DNA of 37,657 bases from a virus. The stretch is from IMG/VR virus record IMGVR_UViG_3300030110_004466, positions 1 through 37,657 of that record, one strand, 5' to 3'. Shown piece after piece: positions 18,601 to 25,000 of this stretch. The notes under the pieces were generated by a model. That model had not been told where the DNA came from, did no database searches, and worked only from the letters and a program-made list of their open reading frames with translations. Made by a program: the position numbers and the translations under genes. How positions within the stretch are numbered: the stretch's first letter is position 1; each line of letters starts with the position of its first letter.

Positions 18601-20820
18601 GGAATAACTTACAAATCCAGTAAAGAAAAGACCATCATAACTCTTAGTGTATGCTTTAGTATATGTTTTATGGTAATCAATTGTTGCAAATGAAGATGTA
18701 TACTGTTCCGTTCCAAAACCACTATATGATCCATCATATGCAACATAGCTACCAGCATAGGTTCCAGTATAACTTAAACCATCATATGAAGCTGCATATG
18801 CTTTTGTGTATACTCTTACATAACCACCCCAGGATGCAGCGTAATCCTTCTCCCAATTTTTTGTCCAAGTTGCAGTATATACTGTACCATCCCAATTTTG
18901 ATTTCCAATATATGATCTTGTAAACGCTCGAGGAGCTGTATATATTTTAGTGTAGTTTCTTGAGAATTCATCACTTCCAGTATATGATCCTTGGAATGCT
19001 CCAGCTCCACCATACTCTTTAGTCCAATAAACAAACTCTGCTGCACCAGCCCATTGTTTTGAATATACACCGGTGTAATCTTTTGAATAGGCTTTAGTAA
19101 AAAATGCTTTACTTACACCAGAGAAGTTCGTCGCCGTAGCAGAAACATAAGACTTGAGGTAATCGGCACTGAATACCGCTTCGTATTCACCTTGATAAAG
19201 TTTTAAGTAATCTTTGGAGAATGATTCACCAGTACCAGACAAATATGTCTTAGTGTAGATTTTTGTATAGTCACCAATATACGTTCTTGTCCAATCTTTG
19301 GAGTATGCTTTTGTCCAAGTGTTGACTGCCCAATTTTGATCTACACCATATTCAGCAGCGTATTCTTTGATCCAATCTCTTGACCATGTTGATGTATAAG
19401 AAGCATCAAACAATAAGTTTTGAACATAGTTAGCTTTACCATGATATGCTTTTTGCCATGCTCTACTATAAGGTGCAGTTCCAGTATATGATTTTAAATA
19501 ATCTCTATTGAATGCTCCATGAAAAGGAAACTCACCAGCATACATTTTTGTCCAGTTACTTGTAAATGTTGCTTCACCGGTATAATCCTTTGTGTAACTT
19601 AGAAATCCTGTAAACCCATCATATGTTTTTGTAAAGTTAGTGACACCAGAAAAGGTACCAACAAACGCTCCTCCAAGATAGTTCTTTGCACCTTGGAACA
19701 CAACTGGTGTTGTATAAGCAACTTCAACAGAATATACACCGGTGTAGTTCTTTGACACATTAGCACCAGCCCATATTGTTTCAGGCTCATGGCGAAGACC
19801 AGTCCATGCTTTTGTCCACACCTTTGTATAATCTGCTTCCCAATCTTTATTGTATGTGGAACCTTCCCATGACTTAGTATAGGCTTTCTCCCAATTTACA
19901 GCATAGTCTTTATTGTACTCTCCTGTCCACACCTTTGTATAAACAGCATCCCAGACTTTCGTATATGCTGTTCCATCATAAGCCTTAGTCCAATTTACTT
20001 CGTAATCTTTTGACCAAATTTTAGTATACGTTTTAACATAGTCAGCATCATAATCTGTATCATAATCCTTAGACCAGTCTTTTGAATATGTCTTAATCCA
20101 ATCCTTATCATAATGACCTATATAAACTTTTGTATAGTCATCATCCCCATCAGCCCAAACTTTAGTCCAAGCACTTTCATAAACAGCATTATAGTCTTTG
20201 AGATAGTCAGCAGCCCATATCTTTGTATAGGTCTTTGTCCATAACTTTGTGTATGTCTTTAAATAATCTGTACTATAATCTTTAGCATATATCTTTGCAT
20301 AGTCTTTTTCATACGTTCCTGTATAAACCTTGTCCCATGCTTTAGTATAAGTTGTTGTCCAATCAGAAGCCCAGGCTTTTGTATAAACTTTTTCGTATGC
20401 TTTAACATAATCTTTTTCAAAGTTTCCAACATAGGCAGCGCTCCATGCCTTTGTGTAAGCAGCATCGTATGTTGTTGTAAAGTCCTGATCGGTTGGTACC
20501 CACGTTTTATGATATCCATCAACACCTTCAAATGCTGTGTCACCAGCGTATTCTTTTGAATATGTTGCTGAATCAAATGATTGATAGTTTACAGCACCAG
20601 AATATGACTTGACATAAGTGCCAAGAAAATTATGCATCCATGCTAGATTAACAGTCGTGGCGGTGGCATAACCACCTTGGTAACCATTATAATGACCACC
20701 GTATGTTGTAGTGTAAACAATTAGAGGCGTACGGGTTCGTGCGCCGGAAAATGATATATCAAACGTATGCCAGTTTCCTGCATATTCCTTTACAAAATGT
20801 CTCGTGGAATACGACGCCAT
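9601..20820 (-). CDS. Giant tail-fibre/adhesin of aromatic tetrad repeats, ~3739 residues
   Basis: One uninterrupted frame of about 11.2 kb begins MASYSTRHFVKEYAGNWHTF. The ATG at 20820 is preferred to a TTG two codons earlier, and TTAGGG lies about ten bases upstream. Most of the protein is a period-4 repeat, (Tyr/Trp)-(T/S/E/N/A)-Lys-x, e.g. YTKIWSKDYTTVYTK, with Gly sometimes replacing Lys (YTGTYSGTF). Non-repeat parts are: a KQNDxWK triple motif (about 1683-1725), LDGTDSSSTNAGD modules (about 1748-1773 and 2582-2760), a Gly-rich adhesin-like part (about 1885-1945) and a second Gly-rich part (about 3530-3640). The KQND.WK and Gly-rich parts are typical of marine myovirus fibres, as I recall them. 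It lies between a peptidase-S74 protein and a coiled-coil protein, in the fibre slot of the late operon. It probably binds the host surface. Its size and repeat are exceptional. Confidence 0.9.
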   Translation of the reverse strand: MASYSTRHFVKEYAGNWHTFDISFSGARTRTPLIVYTTTYGGHYNGYQGGYATATTVNLAWMHNFLGTYVKSYSGAVNYQSFDSATYSKEYAGDTAFEGVDGYHKTWVPTDQDFTTTYDAAYTKAWSAAYVGNFEKDYVKAYEKVYTKAWASDWTTTYTKAWDKVYTGTYEKDYAKIYAKDYSTDYLKTYTKLWTKTYTKIWAADYLKDYNAVYESAWTKVWADGDDDYTKVYIGHYDKDWIKTYSKDWSKDYDTDYDADYVKTYTKIWSKDYEVNWTKAYDGTAYTKVWDAVYTKVWTGEYNKDYAVNWEKAYTKSWEGSTYNKDWEADYTKVWTKAWTGLRHEPETIWAGANVSKNYTGVYSVEVAYTTPVVFQGAKNYLGGAFVGTFSGVTNFTKTYDGFTGFLSYTKDYTGEATFTSNWTKMYAGEFPFHGAFNRDYLKSYTGTAPYSRAWQKAYHGKANYVQNLLFDASYTSTWSRDWIKEYAAEYGVDQNWAVNTWTKAYSKDWTRTYIGDYTKIYTKTYLSGTGESFSKDYLKLYQGEYEAVFSADYLKSYVSATATNFSGVSKAFFTKAYSKDYTGVYSKQWAGAAEFVYWTKEYGGAGAFQGSYTGSDEFSRNYTKIYTAPRAFTRSYIGNQNWDGTVYTATWTKNWEKDYAASWGGYVRVYTKAYAASYDGLSYTGTYAGSYVAYDGSYSGFGTEQYTSSFATIDYHKTYTKAYTKSYDGLFFTGFVSYSKGYQATRNYTNFIAYNKDYNRDYIGAASFEKAYSGDAAYVTDVDYSKTYTGAYTSEVSFSKTYNVTEQYTSVVNYTGATYEGTFEGVDNFTGIESYLGGISYTGIYQGITEGGYRAEIYAKTFDKAYTADYTKTYTKAWDAVYTKVWTGNYEKIYAKAWDKEYQGLYIKTYTKTYTKIWATDYDAIYNKDWVKAYAKDWTAVYTKNYNKAWIKDYVGNYDKIYVKTYTKAYDAVYNKDWETNYQITYTKIWATDYDKIYEGTFTENYNKDYGADYTKLWAKAYAKQWTGVYTKIWDAAYDKVYAKIWTKSYEKAYDKIYETDWEKAYAKIWTKIWTKAYSKDYDKEYSKDWSKDWSRDWNKDYGKDYTKIWSKAWQGPTLYGGFAGNPQQGYGANYTKVYSKVWTKAWTKLYTKIYTKIYTKIWAKDWNKDYDADYEKDYVKAYTAAYTKVWNVNWDKDYGADYTKIWTKAWDKTYEGVFDATYNKDYDKVYSKIWTKTYTKNYVGAYTKIWSKDWSTDYNVTYTKIWAAAYTKIWNKDYNKDYTKLWLGNYEKEYVASYEKAYTKIWATDYEKTYDAAYTKVWAKDWSVDYNKDYLKNYVGNYTKVYNTDYTKDWQSEWTTTYTKVWETNYDKLYQKIWNKTYEGLFAVFVRYYVGAKDFTGSTNWVRNYTGKAEYTKSWGSTFIGVYAKLYERNWAADWAKTYSKDWSVDYTKDWQSEWTKNYDADYNKVYSKDWSTDWNQDYSADYTKVWSTSSAANYSKNWLGPVYFGGFASGSQTTNYGKVYSKVWTGAYTKVYTKIWSRTYTKIYSADYTKIWSKSWEKVYTGNYDKVYTKIWSADYNKEYQALYAKTYEQNWTGIFTDGTAYSKIYTGQTNYEGFVNYTVSYQGQFHGSFEPSYTGDAIFTQRWQGALNRNQPFIGTTSFMGPSSGHLGDNIPNIPKMHIKQNDDWKQIKELFVKQSDEWKRVKYLNVKQNDTWKTTYVGYEPTDIFLNHGEQLLSDPEKFQDVIVLNGTDSSSTNAGDHVILEDGHPDSGSKILNEDSPGTTFGYNNVLQKPATYLNNFNLRNYLIQQGRDPDSNPQIVNIYVGEKDDTTRSFIFGSANSSCSAIDLSMNSVSATVVGDSINVDLKHLVRIVNYPSGYIVGKGGDGGDANTGVRGESNPGTNGGHAIKASANVELFIENYGIIGGGGGGGGASGITDPYSNEAGVFSKTYVGATYHGSPDARRYIASFESDFTTDYTKSYEASYTKDYQSTYDAEFGATYVKLWTTNYDKDYATNYTKAYAADYTKDWQATYSKAWSKAYEGTFDKFYTKAWSKTYTKVYSATFTKSYVKDWQGDYTGSFSADYEAVYTKVWNKSYVKGWDSQAYDDEFAKAWEQGYTVGYSADYAKVWSKDWTKVFSAVFNAVYTKDYERDYSTDYVATWNSSWAKTYTGIYNKDWTADYAKIWQKVYTKNWEKDYTKVWTKTYTKTWQADYDKVWSQSFDGVVYSTDYLKNWDKVYQKAWTGTFEGDESLYTREYSASFLTDYTKVWDAVYTKAYTAVYSKDYNKTYEKAYAGTSTANYSVSYLKNYSASYTKSWVGPTLYGGFAGSPQQGFGATYNKVWTKSWDVTYTKAYSGNFLKDYVKTYTKDYSKDWLKTYTKQWTVVYTADVALSYAKVYAKAWDSSAANYTKNWAVDYQQSFSGDNWLKHYAGPIFFVDDDAATYVGAENYYTAGVAYEGPTVNYGKNYVGNLQTFEKVYAKAWDSSAANYTKAYIGPVEGARAFAGQVAYTQSISFISSGLKVPYMIIAPYEGSFTGTYTRLYTKTYTKLWNAYAQDYTKDYEGSWTGTYSRTFYGPSDAHLVLDGSSDSIDLEDATGTGRIALNGTDGSSTDAGDSIMTEDGVTDQNDNVILEDSLDNGKILMTDTSDFTGDTGVVTNFNKAFLGQYSGAVGNVPQYDRAYAQSNSQFAGTFGGYSGTVSENDLINRSIVLEDGGGYGKGNIILDGTDSSGSNAGSELALENSLADLPVRMEYFTKEWQGTYTGSFAAAYDKTWSGPRTYDSDYAGASASYTKAFSGKNYEKEYVGTYQDALSYTQQWGGFFTKAFEGGTFTRESVVTYNPSYIATYEGSFVNEWSGYSKTYEKVWVGDYSKDYTKAWTKTWESATGAYLGDTYTKVYTATYTKAWSKDYEADFSGDYNGSSKVNYEKTYTSSYDKDYVGTYEKAYLSTFDADYVKTYTKHWEASFEADSGDYTGLFAADYTKTYTKSWDGIAYIKAYDGATYTKTYDGTEYTKAYQGIKGYTGTFTAGTFSTNWAKSWEVQYEKTYEGTFDITYGAEFNRVYVGATGSYTKSFTGGWTKTYTGVYTKSYQKIWFKVYSADYVLDYSGVYRKDFEKTYTGTYSGTFSKDYLADYNKDWSKDYVAHFSRGYDSYYTAVYTKVYQGDYAATYITGWVGPQTYSKNFSASWQKDFRAEFESSYSQTSAINFGGDFEGAFAGTWERAYGETYSAEYEVEYNATYNKVWEKNYTGNYIAEYAKEYQIGGGVFGGFQSVWTATSFAKPYTGTFGLYGGSYTKNWEAPGTTYTAGESGTDYVSNAYSSTYAATASYSQSYLALYVKLWGADYTTTYNKTYTKIWSKDYTTVYTKIWEKVYQQDFTKVWQGSYTGTYTKDYTKIWTKSYTGAYTKNWLGPVYYGGFASGSDTTNYDKVYTGVFTQNYTKIYSRSYDGETYIGDYTKVYSRTYAREYDADYTKVWSKDYSVDYVKAFTKVWSKTWQADYVKDWVEESYQRDTGVSYTGTAFTSGVAGSGGAGFIFGVEGTTESPDAHLLTLPKSGTLLYGGDNGTPDLQYGHSRIRGGKGGNLGEAGTGGGERLLNKSRFAQCGDGGLPGAAIDQFDYNRVTFIHQGNILGDPQFKFVGEPYYLHPVNAPSEYYKDYAGSYVNAAGTSYTGANYTETYIQTAIEPYDRHYHGLSYSDDYVKAWDSSAATYTKAWAAATTTGYAGAPNYG
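9880..10240 (-). other. C-terminal glycine-rich part of the giant fibre (encoded)
   Basis: The minus strand encodes GVAGSGGAGFIFGVEG, LLYGGDNGTPDL, GGKGGNLGEAGTGGGE, then CGDGGLPGAAIDQF and VTFIHQGNILGDPQF. The last elements (AID...G.ILG) resemble the closing strands of Gly-rich cyanophage-type fibre tips. Read together with the poly-Gly run at 15,004-15,030 they look like the second half of one domain whose halves are separated by the second repeat array. Confidence 0.6.
10260..14975 (-). repeat. Second aromatic tetrad-repeat array of the giant fibre
   Basis: The same (Tyr/Trp)-x-Lys-x period-4 repeat resumes directly after the poly-Gly segment. It ends directly before a second Gly-rich segment. 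It is interrupted by an LDGTDSSGTDAGD block at about 12,540-13,075 and by less regular stretches near 13,200-13,500. Boundaries are approximate. Confidence 0.8.
12540..13075 (-). repeat. LDGTDSSGTDAGD-type module repeats in the fibre
   Basis: The minus strand encodes HLVLDGSSDSIDLEDATG, IALNGTDGSSTDAGDSI, NVILEDSLDNGKI, SIVLEDGGGYGKG and NIILDGTDSSGSNAGSEL in succession. The unit alternates an (I/V)LED strand with an L(D/N)GTDxSxxxAG turn. A further copy in this gene lies at about 15,500-15,575. The unit also occurs in two other genes of the window. Confidence 0.75.
14985..15870 (-). other. Central non-repeat, glycine-rich part of the giant fibre (encoded)
   Basis: Reading on the minus strand, this stretch encodes GPSSGHLGDNIPNIPKM, three copies of a KQ(N/S)D(D/E/T)WK motif, VLNGTDSSSTNAGDHVILED, a mixed beta region, GKGGDGGDANTG and finally a run of eight Gly before ASGITDPYS. 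In marine T4-like phages the WK motifs and Gly-rich runs mark receptor-binding fibre tips, from memory. Here they sit in the middle of the polypeptide rather than at its end. Confidence 0.65.
15900..20510 (-). repeat. First aromatic tetrad-repeat array of the giant fibre
   Basis: Codons for Tyr or Trp recur every 12 bases for long runs, with Lys two codons later (plus-strand reading shows endless ttt-gta-ta / cca-aat-ctt variants). The densest part is about 15,990-18,240. Individual tetrads differ in their synonymous codons (TTT/CTT for Lys, several Thr codons), so the repeat is conserved in protein and not as near-identical DNA. Boundaries are approximate. Short Gly-type (YxGx) and non-repeat interruptions occur, especially at 18,250-19,800. 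Confidence 0.85.
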
Positions 20821-20831
20821 TATCAAGTACC

Positions 20832-21125
20832 CTAACTAAAAGTCTGGTACCAGATATCTCCATTTGCACCACCAGTTGGACTACCGGTGCTAACGTAGAC
20901 TACATAGGACGAATCATTATTGGAAGACGCTTCAAAGTTTCGAGATGTTTTAGATACCTCAGCTGATGATATTGCGTTAACTATTCCTCTCGATGTTACG
21001 TTTGCAGTAACAACAAATGTTGTATTACCAAAGTTCCCTGTAGTAATTCCAGTGTCGGGTAGTGTTGATGTTTGCACATTGGCGGTTGAGTTTACAATTG
21101 TAACGCCTGCAACTTTAAGCGGCAT
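20832..21125 (-). CDS. Small fibre-associated-type protein, 97 residues
   Basis: The protein begins MPLKVAGVTIVNSTANVQTS, is rich in Thr, Ser, Asn and Val, and ends with GSPTGGANGDIWYQTFS. The (P/G)xGxxGDIWY ending is common at the tips of marine phage fibre and fibre-attached proteins, as I recall. It suggests a small beta-structured virion protein. A strong ribosome site (AGAGGAGAAAG) precedes the ATG, and the start overlaps the S74-protein stop by 11 nt. The giant fibre starts 11 nt after its stop. It may cap or join fibre subunits, but that is inference. Confidence 0.75.
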   Translation of the reverse strand: MPLKVAGVTIVNSTANVQTSTLPDTGITTGNFGNTTFVVTANVTSRGIVNAISSAEVSKTSRNFEASSNNDSSYVVYVSTGSPTGGANGDIWYQTFS

Positions 21126-21786
21126 TCTCTTTCTCCTCTAACTCTTTGACCTTATTTGATAATTCTTTTACGGCTTCTATCAATAGAGGAATAAGTGATT
21201 GGTACTTTACAGCTAGATTTCCATTACCATTTGTTGATACTAAGAATGGCAACTCTTTCTGAACTTCTTGCGCAATAACACCCAAATCAGTTAACCCATT
21301 TTTTTCATCATCTGTGTCCCACTTAAACATATATCCATTTATATTTTCAATAACTTCAAGAGCATTTTCCATCTTTTTGAGATCTGTTTTAAGATTTTCA
21401 TCTGAAGAATAACTAGCTTCAATGTCACCAGCAGAAATTACATTCTTGAAATAACCATTTCCCCACATCATTGTGGTGTTACCAAGCTCCATTGATGTAT
21501 TAGATGTTGGCATAACATTGGATGCAACATTCAATGTGGCAGCTGTATCAACAGTACCACCCCTCAATGTTTGAGTAACAGCTAGAGTATTTGCAGAAAA
21601 TGTACCATTAACATAACCATTACCAGAAGTAATAGTGTGGTTAGTTGAATTTGGGGATGCTACAGCTCCAACATGAACAACAATTGTTCCTTGATCATAT
21701 ACAAGTTGATTTGTTCTTTCAACCCATTCTCTAAAAGTATCTGTTGATACTGCTATATTTGCACCTAAGTATGAAGTTTTTGCCAT
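21115..21786 (-). CDS. Tail-fibre protein with C-terminal peptidase-S74 intramolecular chaperone domain
   Basis: This 223-residue protein has an N-terminal Thr/Asn/Gly-rich beta region (about 30-120) with fibre-like NTTMMWGNGYFKN. From about 125 it carries a peptidase-S74 domain: SDENLKTDLKKME with S128 and K133 at the Ser-Lys spacing of the self-cleaving dyad, then YMFKWDTDDE, LGVIAQEVQKELP, VKYQSLIPLLIEAVKEL and a closing helix. In this family the domain trimerises and folds the fibre, then cuts itself off before the catalytic Ser. That would leave a mature part of about 127 residues. GAGGATAAC precedes the ATG, and the gene follows the coiled-coil gene by 1 nt. It probably forms a short fibre or fibre base. 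Confidence 0.88.
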   Translation of the reverse strand: MAKTSYLGANIAVSTDTFREWVERTNQLVYDQGTIVVHVGAVASPNSTNHTITSGNGYVNGTFSANTLAVTQTLRGGTVDTAATLNVASNVMPTSNTSMELGNTTMMWGNGYFKNVISAGDIEASYSSDENLKTDLKKMENALEVIENINGYMFKWDTDDEKNGLTDLGVIAQEVQKELPFLVSTNGNGNLAVKYQSLIPLLIEAVKELSNKVKELEEKENAA

Positions 21787-21787
21787 G

Positions 21788-22012
21788 TTATCCTCTAGCT
21801 ATACTTTGTAACATATTCTTTATTTCACTGATATCAGACTTCAATTGTTCAACATCTGAGGCTAATTGTTGTGCTTTTTCTGCCTCTTGCTTCATTATTG
21901 ACCTCTTTGATTTATAATTTTGATAGGCCGTTCTATCAGTATTTATAACAGCCTTACTATCTAAATCACGACCAAATGAATGGTTATCTGTTTTTGCAAT
22001 TATTCTGGTCAT
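21788..22012 (-). CDS. Small conserved coiled-coil protein, 74 residues
   Basis: The ATG at 22012 gives MTRIIAKTDNHSFGRDLDSKA. A GTG three codons upstream would lengthen it but is not needed. The N-terminal third carries TDNHSFGRDLDSKAVINTDRTA, a pattern I remember from small proteins in the same place in cyanophages. The C-terminal half (about 40-72) is a heptad coiled coil (QEAEKAQQLASDVEQLKSD). The start lies 2 nt after the DUF4815 stop codon and the stop lies 1 nt before the S74 gene. Function is unknown. The position suggests a trimeric connector or fibre-assembly factor. Confidence 0.75.
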   Translation of the reverse strand: MTRIIAKTDNHSFGRDLDSKAVINTDRTAYQNYKSKRSIMKQEAEKAQQLASDVEQLKSDISEIKNMLQSIARG

Positions 22013-22013
22013 T

Positions 22014-25000
22014 TTATACACTCATTGCAACTGCTCTTAAATCCTTCAATCTAGGTACTCTTGTTGAATCATCTGATAGCATAACAAGTTTAATTTGGAA
22101 CACTTTGTATGTTTCAAATCTACGTTGCTCATCATCAAAATATGTTGTTATAAACTCATTTTGAGGATCCTTAAATGCTACTTGAGGATATGTTACTTTA
22201 GATAATATAGACTTTCTATTTGTAAAGTTAAGTTCATTACCTATAGTAATTGTTGTGCTGTCCACAGCAGTAACAACTTCAACTTGGTAATCAAGCAATG
22301 GATCAGTATGCTCAACCTTTAACAAATCACCAACACTAATGTTTGAGGATTCATCTGTTGAAGTTGTAATAACAGTATTACCTAATTCTGTGATGCCTGT
22401 TGAAGTTAATAATGTTGTTTCTGGAGCATCTGGCATTCTAAATTCATGCTCAGCAAATTGGTTTCTAGCTCCTGGTTGTGTTTTTGTACTATCACCAACC
22501 CTTTGCAATTTAGTCCAATGTTTATCAACTACGTTGCCACCATCAAGCTCATGTTGGATACGAGCATACGCTTGTATTTCACTATTACCAGGTTGAGTAC
22601 CAGTAACATATACTCTTATATCTTCTGCATCTTGACCGTCATCTAATGTAACAGTTTTAGATATGTATTTTGCATCTGCACTACCTTGACCTGGTAAGTG
22701 TTCATCAGTGGCATCGTTATTGATAATATTTGATATTTTAAGTATTGATGTTGTAGAGTCATCAATTACAGGTGATACCCACTTAGTTGTTGTTTCAAAC
22801 CTAAATGTTTGTCTGAATGATTTACCTGTTCCTTCAATAACTTCGTTTGATTTACTCTTAATAAACACTTCTTTCTCAAAATGGTTAATATCATTAATTG
22901 GGAAAGCTGCATTAGCTGTTGTACCTGTTGCTGTATTAGCTTGCACAAATTGAGTTAACTTTGATCCAGCAGGGGATATTTGGTTCATTAGATTTTGGAA
23001 TCCAGAAATCTTTTCGTTCTTAACAGTTGTTACTGTTGCATTAGCGTGTGAAACTGCACCAATGATTGTTACGTTATTGGAGAAAGCAAAGTCAGAGTTT
23101 GCAGCTGTGGATCTATCTATCCACATCTCTTTATTTGCTGATGTGTTTTCATAGAAGAACACTCTACCAGACGGTGTCTTTTGGATTCTAGCATTTGCTA
23201 CTACACCGGTGAAATCAGGAAATCCTTGCAAGATCACTGATGTGTTACTTACAACATTTGCTACCTTTCTTACATCATGGGAAGTACCATTTGTTAGTGC
23301 AACAAAATCACCAACTGCAAGATCCTGTGTAAATGTTGTACCAGTGCCAGTTACTGTTTCACTAGTTGTTGTAAACGCTACATTACCAGTTATGTTTGCA
23401 CTGTTATCTAATTTAAAGACTCTTTCACCTTGTTGGAAGTTACCATTAATATCACTAAGATTAAAGAATTCTAATGGTTGGTTTTCATATTGAACTGTGC
23501 CAGTACTATATTGGAAGTCTGCACGGTTAAGAATAAACTTTAATGTTTCGTCAAGAACAGGATCCCATTGACCAGGTCCTTCAGATGTTGAGAGGAACAT
23601 TGTTCCATCAAAACCACCAGTGGTCAATGCTTTTCCTGTCACCAAATCAGGTTGACCAAGTGTACGAACAAATGCATTATAGTTAGGATTGTTTCCATCA
23701 GGGTGAAGAACAACAGCATATGACTCACCATTCTTTAAGAAAATTGGCGCCTTGAAAGTGAACCTAGTAGCAACTGTTCCATCACTACTAACATTAACTT
23801 GATCAGGATTTAGATGTACAGTACCATAAGGTAAGGTAAATGCTTGAGGTTTACCACCTTCTGTTTTTCTCAACTGCATCGTAATACCTTTTTTAGAATC
23901 TTTGGTATTAAAGAATACATCCATGCTTGTAACAAAGTAACCTCCAACACCTTGACCAGATTTTACTAAGAACGTCTGAGCAATAGGATCATCCTTATTG
24001 TGTACAATATAGTTGAATACTGTAAATGTTCTATCGTTATCTACTGTTAGATTATAAACATCCATGTCAGGATCACAGTCAACAACTTCTAGTGTTTCAA
24101 TCCTTTCCCAATGTCCTTCAGCATGTTGTATTTTTCTATCCACTTCAAGTTTAATTAATTCATTACCATCGTTATCATCAACAATAGATTGATATGCTTC
24201 TGGCCTGTGTTCTTTGAACTTTTCAGGTTCAAAGCAACCCCAACCTTCTTTTGTAAGAATTGGATGATATGCCGTAACAAAAGGCATGTGACCATTTATG
24301 CTATATAAAAATGGTAGGTCAGGTTGTTTTATATGAGTAGCTGTAACTCTGTTTATAGCGCCATCCTTACCTTTAACTTTATCACCTATTTGTATTTCAA
24401 TTATTGGTTTTGTTGTACCATCTGCCATTAACACAGGAGCTGCTGCTACAAAGCAATCAGAATCACCTTTGTTGTGCACAACTGTATCATGAGCTGTAAA
24501 GGTTCTATCACCACTTACAGTTAGGTTATAAACAGGTAATTCTGGATCACACTCTACAGTTTCAATACTTTCAATTACTTCCCAGTTGTCTTCTTTGTGT
24601 TTGTCACCAATAAATGCAGATCCAGATTCTGTTATGAAGTTTTTAAGAATCTTGGAGCCTACTTTTATTTTTACTAGATCATTACCACCATTATCATTAA
24701 CAATTTCTTGATAAGTGTTGGGTCTATGCTCTTTGAACTTCTCTGGCTCAAAACATGCCCAACCTTCTTTTGTAAAGATTGGATGATAAGCTGTAACAAA
24801 AGGATCAAGATCATTGAAACCATATAAGTATGGAATATCTGGTGTTCTTTTTATAACATCCAATACTTCGTTTGAAGCTCCACCTGCGCCTGCAACAAAA
24901 TCACCAACTTCAACCTCGGTAATATCCTTTGTAGTACCATCAGCCATAAGAATTGGAGTGTCTTTTGTAAAGCAATCACCATCGATTGCTTCTGATGAGC

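Noticed and set aside
15855-20820. Assignment of the giant gene as T4 gp37, gp34 or gp12
   Set aside because: No sequence likeness to those T4 fibres can be seen. Only position, size and Gly-rich segments support a fibre/adhesin call.
20821-20826. TTG start two codons before the fibre ATG
   Set aside because: The ATG at 20820 gives the natural MASYSTRHF start with a usable ribosome site. The TTG adds only two residues.
23997-24974. Canonical inteins with homing endonuclease
   Set aside because: The residue after the terminal Asn is Lys in both copies, and each domain (153-168 residues) is too short to contain an endonuclease. Hint/BIL-type modules are the better description.
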